A DNA stretch of 5,370 nucleotides from Pseudomonadota bacterium. GTDB taxonomy: Bacteria; Pseudomonadota; Alphaproteobacteria; Caulobacterales; Caulobacteraceae. Position numbers and translations under genes: made by a program. The notes below the pieces were generated by a model. The model was not told the origin of the DNA. It saw nothing but the letters and a program-made list of their open reading frames with translations, and searched no databases. Of the stretch, positions 1 through 4,292 are shown piece after piece. The first letter of the stretch is position 1. Every line of letters begins with the position of its first letter. Location of the stretch: contig JAEZHG010000293.1 of assembly GCA_023436945.1 (NCBI GenBank), forward strand, positions 1 through 5,370. The letters are read 5' to 3'.

Positions 1-3000
1 GGCCCACGGCCTGATCGTTCACCGTGGCGGTGTAGGTCAGGCTGTAGGTGCCAACCGTGGTGCCTGCCGGCAGCGAGCAAACCAGCGGGTTCGTCGCATT
101 ACAGGTGAAGGCACCGGCGTTGGTCACAGAGCCGAAGTCCAGACCCGCACCCATCGTATCGGTCAGGGTGAATGCTTGGGTCAGGCTGGAGTAGTCCACC
201 TGGGCGGTCAGGGTATAGGTGACGGTGTCACCGACCTTTACCGGACCCGCGGTGTTCGCAGTCTTGCTGTAGGTGACCGCTGCCTGTGCAGGGATGTCAA
301 TGTCGCAGATGCCGGTGCAGGTCGGGTTGTCGCCGCCCGTGCCAACAACAGCGTTGGACAAGGTATTCAGGGCATCGGCCGTAACACGCAGGTTATAGCG
401 GACGTCATAAACCCCAACCGCAGTGCCAGCCGGCAAGGTGCAGACCAGCGGCAGTGTCGAGTTACAGGTGAAGCCGCCCGTATTCGCGGTGATGCTCTCG
501 AACGCATAACCCACGCCCGGGGTGTCGGTCAGGGTCAGAGTGTCACGCAGTTGCGCATTGGCAACCGAAACACGCAGCTCGAACTCGACCAGATCCCCGA
601 CCTTCAGCGAGGAAGGACGGTTCACGGCGTTCTTGCGGTAGGTGACCGCAGGATCGGTGACGTTGTTCGAGGTGGTGCAGATGCCGGTGCAGACAGGCGT
701 GTCGGTACCGGTGCCAACCACCGCGTTGGTGACAGTACCGACAGCGGTTGCCAGCACTTCTGCACGGTAGGTCACGCTATAGGTGCCAACCGTTTGGCCC
801 GCGGCCAGACGGCAGACCAGCGGATTCACACCATTGCTGGTGTCATCGCAGACGAAGCCGCCCGGGTTGGAGACGATCGAGCGGAACGACAGGCCCGTGC
901 TCATGGTGTCGGTCAGGACGACCTCACCCGTGGTTTGGGCATCCTGAACCGTGACAGTCAGGGTGTAGTCGATCGTGTCGCCCGTCACGACAGCAGCGGC
1001 CGTCGAGTGGGTCTTGGCATAGCGGACACGCGGATCACCCATCGGGGTCGAGGTCGAGCAGATGCCTGCGCAACGCGGGTTGTCAGTACCAGCACCGGTG
1101 ACCGTGTTGATCACAGCGCCGCTGGCGTCTTCATTCACACGTGCGGTGTAAACGGCCGAGTAGGTGCCCGGCAGGGTGCCCGTACCCAGCACACACTCGA
1201 TGTTCGCACCCGTGGTGCAGACCAGTTCCGGCGACGAGGACACAAGGTTCTCGAACGTCAGGCCGGTGCCCAGAGTGTCGGTCAGGGTCATCGGAGCACG
1301 CGTTTGCGAGTTCGCGACCGTGACATTCAGGGTGTAGGTCAGCACGTCATCGAAGACCACCGGAGTGGAGGCTGCCGAGACGGACTTGTTGTAGGTGACG
1401 TCCGGATTCTGGACGGTGATAACAGTCGAGCAAGCACCCACGCAGGTCGGATTGTCACCACCGCTGCCGGTCACATCGTTGCGGACCTGAACGGTAGCAT
1501 CGGTGTTGACCTGAGCCTCGTAGGTGATCTCGTATGCGTTTGGCTCCATGCCCGCAGGCAGGACACAGACAAGAGGCGCGCCCGGACCCGTCGGATCCGT
1601 ACAGGTGAACTGGCCTGCATTGGTGACGCTGGTGAAGGTCAGGCCGGTACCCAGAGTATCGCTCAGGGTCACCGGAGACAGGTTACTGGAGTTTTCGACA
1701 ACGACACGCAGGGTGAACGACAGGGTGTCGCCAACCTTGGTCGAGGGCGCATTACCGTTCACGCGCTTGTTGTAGGTGACACGCGGATCAGCCAGCGGAG
1801 TGGTGATCGAGCAGCTACCCGAGCACGACGGGTTGGAGCCCGTACCCACTACGGTGTTCTTGACCGAGGTGCGAGCCGTCGAGTTGACGGTCGCGGTGTA
1901 GGTCACCGTGTAGCTCCCCGGCGCAGTGTTGGCCGGCAGGGTGCAGATCAGCGGGTTCGTTGCATTACAAGTGAAGGCACCGGCGTTGGTGACCGAACCG
2001 AAGTCCAGACCTGAACCAAGCGTATCGGTCAGGGTGAAGACTTCGCTGGTGGTGGCATTCGAGACAACGGCCGTCACCTGATAGGTGATGGTGTCGCCCA
2101 CCTTGACCGGACCGGTCGGCGAGGCGGTCTTGCTGTAGGCCACGCGGGCCTCGACAGGATTCACAACCGAGCAGTTGGTGGTGCAGCCGGTGTTCGGATT
2201 GTTGCCGGTGACGACAACACCGTTGCGGACGCTGTCCACAGCCGACGCGTTCACCGTGGCGGTATAGACCACATCATAGGTACCCGGCACGGTGTTGGCC
2301 GGCAGGGTGCAAATCAGCGGGTTGGTCGCATTACAGGTGAAGGCACCAGCGTTGGTGACCGAACCGAAGGTCAGGCCGGTACCCATGGTGTCGGTGAGGA
2401 CAACCGGAGCAGTCGTGCGCGAGTTCGAGACCACCGCACGCAGGGTGTAGGTCAGGGTGTCCCCTACCTTCACAGTGCCAGCGGTACCCGACTTGCTGAC
2501 AACAACAGCCGTTTGCTCAACCGGAGTATCGATCTCGCAGGTGCCAACGCAGGTCGGATTAGGACCGGTGCCGACAACAGCATTCTTGACCGAGCCCGAG
2601 GCGGTGCTCGCGACAGTGGCGGTATAGGTCACGGCATAGCTGCCCGGCGCGGTGTTGGCCGGCAGGGTGCAGATCAGCGGGCTGGTTGCATTACAGGTGA
2701 AGGCCCCTGCCGAGGTGACTGAACCGAAGGTCAGACCTGCGCCGAGGGTATCGGTCAGTGTCAGGACCTGGCTGGTGCTGGCGTTGGTGACGTTTGCAGT
2801 CAGGGTATAGGTGATGGTGTCACCGACCTTGACCGGACCAGCCGTCGAAGCGGTCTTGCCGTAGTTCACGCGGGCCTCGACCGGATTCACAACCGAGCAG
2901 TTGGTGGTGCAGCCGGTGTTCGGGTTGTTGCCAGTGACGACAACACCGTTGCGGACCGTGTCCACAGCCGACGCGTTCACCGTGGCGGTATAGACCACAT

Positions 3001-3802
3001 CATAGGTCCCCGGCACGGTATTGGCTGGCAGGGTGCAGATCAGCGGGTTGGTCGCATTACAGGTGAAGGCACCTGCCGAAGTCACCGAACCGAAGGTCAG
3101 GCCGGTGCCCATCGTGTCCGTCAGAACGACAGGGGCAACCGTGCGCGAGTTAGAAACAACGGCACGGAGGGTATAGGTCAGGGTGTCCCCTACCTTCACA
3201 GTGCCAGCGGTACCCGACTTGCTAACCACCACGGCCGTCTGTGCAACCGGCGTGTTGGTGGTGCAGCTCGAGGCCGGAGTACAAACAGGATTGTCTCCGC
3301 CCGTGGGAACCACAGAATTGGTAATCGCCCCCGTGGCGGTCGGCAGCACGGTGGCGTCGTAGGTAACTGTATATGTCCCAACCGGTCTTCCGGCAGGTAA
3401 TGTACAGACGAGGCTTGTCCCGCTTGTACATGTGAAGCCTGGCGCACTCACTATTGTGGGTGCGCTTAGCCCGCCCTGGGATGTGTCCGTCAAGGTCAGC
3501 GTATTGAGCGTGGCCGCGCGGGTCACGTTCACCGTCAACGTATAACGGATCACATCACCCACGCTGACGCTTGCGCCCGCGTTGCTGCTCTTGGCCACGG
3601 TGACCAAAGGCAGAGGTGTGACGTTAGCCGTCGCCGTTGCCGTGTTGTTGCTGAGAACAGTCTCCAACAAGCTCGGCGGCGCGGTGATGGTCGCGGTGTT
3701 GCTGACAGATGTTTGCGCCGAGGCAGCACACACTCCCCACAGGAAGCTTTGCAGCACGATCGCAAAGGCTAAAATACAGTATAGCTTTATTCGGACGGAC
3801 AT
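1..3802 (-). CDS. Secreted multi-repeat DUF11-like surface protein, C-terminus beyond the window
   Basis: This is a continuous minus-strand frame of 1267 codons with no stop down to base 2. I translated it throughout and found no frameshift. ATG at 3802-3800 is the start because an in-frame TAG lies 15 codons upstream with no ATG or GTG between; the ribosome site is weak (AAAGAAA a few bases before the ATG). Residues 1-29 are a signal peptide. Residues 30-66 look like the last strands of a DUF11 domain. Ten repeats of 120-128 residues follow from residue 67, each with K-x(10-13)-(V)GD-(T)-(ILV)-x-Y, an L(T/S)DT strand, FTC...CTLP, a V/L-x-N-x-V strand and a linker with C-x(3-5)-C. These features match the DUF11 / TIGR01451 Ig-like repeats known from bacterial surface proteins and chlamydial OmcB. 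Export is well supported; adhesion or surface-layer function is inference. The anchoring region is not visible. Ser/Thr/Val/Ala richness and few charged residues fit an extracellular fibre. Confidence 0.93.
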   Translation of the reverse strand, partial: MSVRIKLYCILAFAIVLQSFLWGVCAASAQTSVSNTATITAPPSLLETVLSNNTATATANVTPLPLVTVAKSSNAGASVSVGDVIRYTLTVNVTRAATLNTLTLTDTSQGGLSAPTIVSAPGFTCTSGTSLVCTLPAGRPVGTYTVTYDATVLPTATGAITNSVVPTGGDNPVCTPASSCTTNTPVAQTAVVVSKSGTAGTVKVGDTLTYTLRAVVSNSRTVAPVVLTDTMGTGLTFGSVTSAGAFTCNATNPLICTLPANTVPGTYDVVYTATVNASAVDTVRNGVVVTGNNPNTGCTTNCSVVNPVEARVNYGKTASTAGPVKVGDTITYTLTANVTNASTSQVLTLTDTLGAGLTFGSVTSAGAFTCNATSPLICTLPANTAPGSYAVTYTATVASTASGSVKNAVVGTGPNPTCVGTCEIDTPVEQTAVVVSKSGTAGTVKVGDTLTYTLRAVVSNSRTTAPVVLTDTMGTGLTFGSVTNAGAFTCNATNPLICTLPANTVPGTYDVVYTATVNASAVDSVRNGVVVTGNNPNTGCTTNCSVVNPVEARVAYSKTASPTGPVKVGDTITYQVTAVVSNATTSEVFTLTDTLGSGLDFGSVTNAGAFTCNATNPLICTLPANTAPGSYTVTYTATVNSTARTSVKNTVVGTGSNPSCSGSCSITTPLADPRVTYNKRVNGNAPSTKVGDTLSFTLRVVVENSSNLSPVTLSDTLGTGLTFTSVTNAGQFTCTDPTGPGAPLVCVLPAGMEPNAYEITYEAQVNTDATVQVRNDVTGSGGDNPTCVGACSTVITVQNPDVTYNKSVSAASTPVVFDDVLTYTLNVTVANSQTRAPMTLTDTLGTGLTFENLVSSSPELVCTTGANIECVLGTGTLPGTYSAVYTARVNEDASGAVINTVTGAGTDNPRCAGICSTSTPMGDPRVRYAKTHSTAAAVVTGDTIDYTLTVTVQDAQTTGEVVLTDTMSTGLSFRSIVSNPGGFVCDDTSNGVNPLVCRLAAGQTVGTYSVTYRAEVLATAVGTVTNAVVGTGTDTPVCTGICTTSNNVTDPAVTYRKNAVNRPSSLKVGDLVEFELRVSVANAQLRDTLTLTDTPGVGYAFESITANTGGFTCNSTLPLVCTLPAGTAVGVYDVRYNLRVTADALNTLSNAVVGTGGDNPTCTGICDIDIPAQAAVTYSKTANTAGPVKVGDTVTYTLTAQVDYSSLTQAFTLTDTMGAGLDFGSVTNAGAFTCNATNPLVCSLPAGTTVGTYSLTYTATVNDQAVG
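2..277 (-). repeat. DUF11-like repeat unit 10, cut by the window edge (residues 1176-1267)
   Basis: The visible 92 residues contain Lys1180, VGD (Asp1192), LTDTM and the first Cys pair. The Asn strand and the linker Cys pair would lie just beyond base 1. It resembles unit 5 more than its neighbour unit 9. Confidence 0.85.
278..646 (-). repeat. DUF11-like repeat unit 9 (residues 1053-1175)
   Basis: A 123-residue unit with Lys1057, VGD (Asp1070), LTDTP, FTCNSTLPLVCTLP, the LSNAVV strand and an NPTCTGIC linker. Confidence 0.83.
647..1027 (-). repeat. DUF11-like repeat unit 8 (residues 926-1052)
   Basis: A 127-residue unit with Lys930, TGD (Asp942), LTDTM, an enlarged first Cys loop (FVCDDTSNGVNPLVC), the VTNAVV strand and a TPVCTGIC linker. 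Confidence 0.83.
1028..1399 (-). repeat. DUF11-like repeat unit 7 (residues 802-925)
   Basis: A divergent unit. FDD (Asp819) replaces the usual VGD, the first Cys pair sits in LVCTTGANIEC without the usual Phe-Thr, and VLGTGTLPGTY replaces the CTLPA turn. Lys806, LTDTL, the VINTV asparagine and the NPRCAGIC linker are all kept, so the fold should be intact. Confidence 0.83.
1400..1780 (-). repeat. DUF11-like repeat unit 6 (residues 675-801)
   Basis: A longer unit of 127 residues with Lys679, Gly-Asp692, LSDTL in place of LTDT, and an enlarged first Cys loop (FTCTDPTGPGAPLVC). Asn is conserved in VRNDV and the linker is NPTCVGAC. It marks the change from the homogenised units 2-5 to the more individual units 6-9. 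Confidence 0.85.
1781..2143 (-). repeat. DUF11-like repeat unit 5 (residues 554-674)
   Basis: A 121-residue unit with Lys558, Asp570, LTDTL, FTCNATNPLICTLP, VKNTVV and an NPSCSGSC linker. It is the counterpart of unit 3. Its GLDFGSVTNAG stretch and the following Cys loop are shared with the distant unit 10, in DNA as well as protein. Confidence 0.88.
2144..2506 (-). repeat. DUF11-like repeat unit 4 (residues 433-553)
   Basis: A 121-residue unit with Lys437 and Asp448, offset by exactly 242 residues (726 bp) from unit 2 and matching it at 118 of 121 residues. Many codons differ synonymously between the two copies, mainly in the first third of the unit, while the second half is close to identical in DNA. 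Confidence 0.88.
2507..2869 (-). repeat. DUF11-like repeat unit 3 (residues 312-432)
   Basis: A 121-residue unit with Lys316, Gly327-Asp328, an LTDTL strand, FTC...ICTLP, a VKNAVV strand and an NPTCVGTC linker. It is the partner of unit 5 in the two-domain super-repeat but has diverged from it much more than unit 2 has from unit 4. Confidence 0.88.
2870..3232 (-). repeat. DUF11-like repeat unit 2 (residues 191-311)
   Basis: A 121-residue unit with Lys195, Gly205-Asp206, Asp229, Cys248/Cys256, Asn285 and Cys298/Cys302. It is nearly identical to unit 4: the only differences I find are Val222 to Thr, Ser242 to Asn and Thr282 to Ser. With unit 3 it forms the first copy of a 726-bp super-repeat. 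Confidence 0.88.
3233..3604 (-). repeat. DUF11-like repeat unit 1 (residues 67-190)
   Basis: This is the first full Ig-like unit. Visible landmarks are Lys71, Gly82-Asp83, Asp106 in LTDT, the Cys125/Cys133 pair, Asn162, and the Cys174/Cys180 pair in the linker. It is the most divergent unit in codon choice, using CTA, ATA, TTA, AGA and many ACA codons that are rare in later units. Confidence 0.85.
3716..3802 (-). other. Sec signal peptide of the repeat protein
   Basis: Residues 1-29 begin with a short basic region (MSVRIK), followed by a hydrophobic core with AFAIVLQSFLWGV, and end in CAASA before Gln30. Ala27-Ser28-Ala29 is a standard signal peptidase I site. Cys25 is preceded by Trp-Gly-Val, which is not a lipobox, so a lipoprotein is unlikely. 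The mature chain would start at QTSVSN. Confidence 0.85.
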
Positions 3803-3910
3803 GGCGTTTCTTTGGAACCCTGAACACAGGCCCGTCGAACGCCTCTAATAGAGAGTTGGATCAGCTTTGCTATAAACCAAAATGGCGGAAAATTATTAGC
3901 GATTGCAAAG

Positions 3911-3936
3911 CTTAAGCATATTAATCTATGGTTAAG
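3911..3936. promoter_or_regulatory. Imperfect inverted repeat, operator candidate
   Basis: CTTAAGCATA (3911-3920) and TATGGTTAAG (3927-3936) are inverted arms matching at 9 of 10 positions, with a 6-bp centre TTAATC. The repeat covers the -10 box and most of the spacer of the proposed promoter, which is where a dimeric repressor would block transcription. The regulator is unknown. Confidence 0.4.
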
Positions 3937-3946
3937 TTTAATACAA
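3918..3946 (-). promoter_or_regulatory. Possible sigma70-like promoter of the repeat-protein gene
   Basis: On the minus strand, TTGTAT (3946-3941) and TAATAT (3923-3918) are separated by 17 bp. The boxes match consensus at about 3 of 6 and 4 of 6 positions, so the call is weak in such AT-rich DNA. Position and direction suit the gene starting at 3802 and imply a leader of roughly 110 nt. Confidence 0.3.
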
Positions 3947-4209
3947 AAGTCGAATATATAAGGGAAATTACCGATTTAAGCATTTATGGCTCAGCTTACT
4001 ATTACGAGACACAAATAACACTTAATTTGACAATGTTTTTCAGAGCTGGAACGTAAAATTGTTGTTTTTTGAGCGTTACGTTTACTATTCATTGTCTCAA
4101 AATGACGCAAATTACTATTTTGATTGAATTATATTGGGAATGCTCAAACCAGCATAATTAAGGCCTGATATTGGCGCTGACGAATAGTCTAGTCCACATT
4201 TCAACCGCA

Positions 4210-4238
4210 AAACGCCCCGGCCAGAGACCGGGGCGTTT
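4210..4238 (-). terminator. Rho-independent terminator after the TMEM43 gene
   Basis: A perfect 11-bp GC-rich stem (4210-4220 with 4228-4238) encloses a 7-nt loop. On the minus strand the stem ends in CGTTTT, giving a short U-run, so termination of transcripts from the TMEM43 gene is the natural reading. It lies 55 bases after that gene's stop codon. Confidence 0.75.
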
Positions 4239-4260
4239 GCCGTATCCGAGGCTATTTCAC

Positions 4261-4287
4261 CCCCCTGAACCAGACCGATTCAGGGGG
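4261..4287. terminator. Second GC-rich hairpin just after the TMEM43 stop codon
   Basis: A 9-bp perfect stem (CCCCCTGAA at 4261-4269 with TTCAGGGGG at 4279-4287) has a 9-nt loop. It begins 6 bases past the TGA. No U-run follows on the minus strand, whereas the plus strand reads GGGGGACTTTTC. It may therefore protect the 3' end of the minus transcript or terminate plus-strand transcription; together with the next hairpin it forms a double stop. Confidence 0.5.
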
Positions 4288-4292
4288 ACTTT

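Larger units (their letters stand above)
1781..3232 (-). repeat. Two-domain tandem super-repeat, 2 x 726 bp
   Basis: Units 2-3 (3232-2507) and units 4-5 (2506-1781) align at a constant offset of 726 bp. I checked this at several landmarks: 2877/2151, 3177/2451 and 2647/1921. The length is a multiple of three and equals two repeat units, so copy-number change keeps the frame. Similarity is strongest about 2160-2400 against 2886-3126. Confidence 0.88.
3803..4207. other. AT-rich intergenic control region without a gene
   Basis: This stretch contains no convincing gene on either strand. It is clearly AT-rich between about 3850 and 4190, in contrast to the GC-rich genes on both sides. It holds the likely promoter, leader and operator-like repeats of the repeat-protein gene. 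Two copies of TTAAGCAT (3912-3919 and 3976-3983) lie 64 bp apart on the plus strand. Confidence 0.7.

Noticed and set aside
176..2014. A 612-codon open frame on the plus strand
   Set aside because: It lies antisense to the repeat gene. Its translation is rich in Arg, Gly, Asp and Gln with no domain, and it repeats with the same period. Codon bias in the GC-rich tandem repeats keeps stops out of this frame.
1..3600. Possible CRISPR or VNTR array in the regularly repeated region
   Set aside because: The repeats are about 366 bp, in frame, and diverge like protein domains; there are no short identical repeats with unique spacers.
3728..3802. Lipoprotein lipidation at Cys25
   Set aside because: The residues before it are Trp-Gly-Val, not a lipobox; an Ala-Ser-Ala signal peptidase I site lies just after.
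3624..3827. Minus-strand frame starting with ATG at 3827
   Set aside because: It is shifted relative to the repeat frame, ends after 67 codons and lacks a signal peptide. The ATG at 3802 in the other frame gives a clear signal peptide leading into the repeats.
4027..4059. Plus-strand TTGACA at 4027-4032 with TAAAAT downstream, a possible sRNA promoter
   Set aside because: The spacer is 21 bp, too long for sigma70, and AT-rich DNA offers many such matches. No plus-strand gene follows.
4026..4101. Inverted similarity TTTGACAATG (4026-4035) and CATTGTCTCAAA (4090-4101)
   Set aside because: It needs a 2-base insertion, the arms are far apart, and the sequence is AT-biased, so chance is likely.
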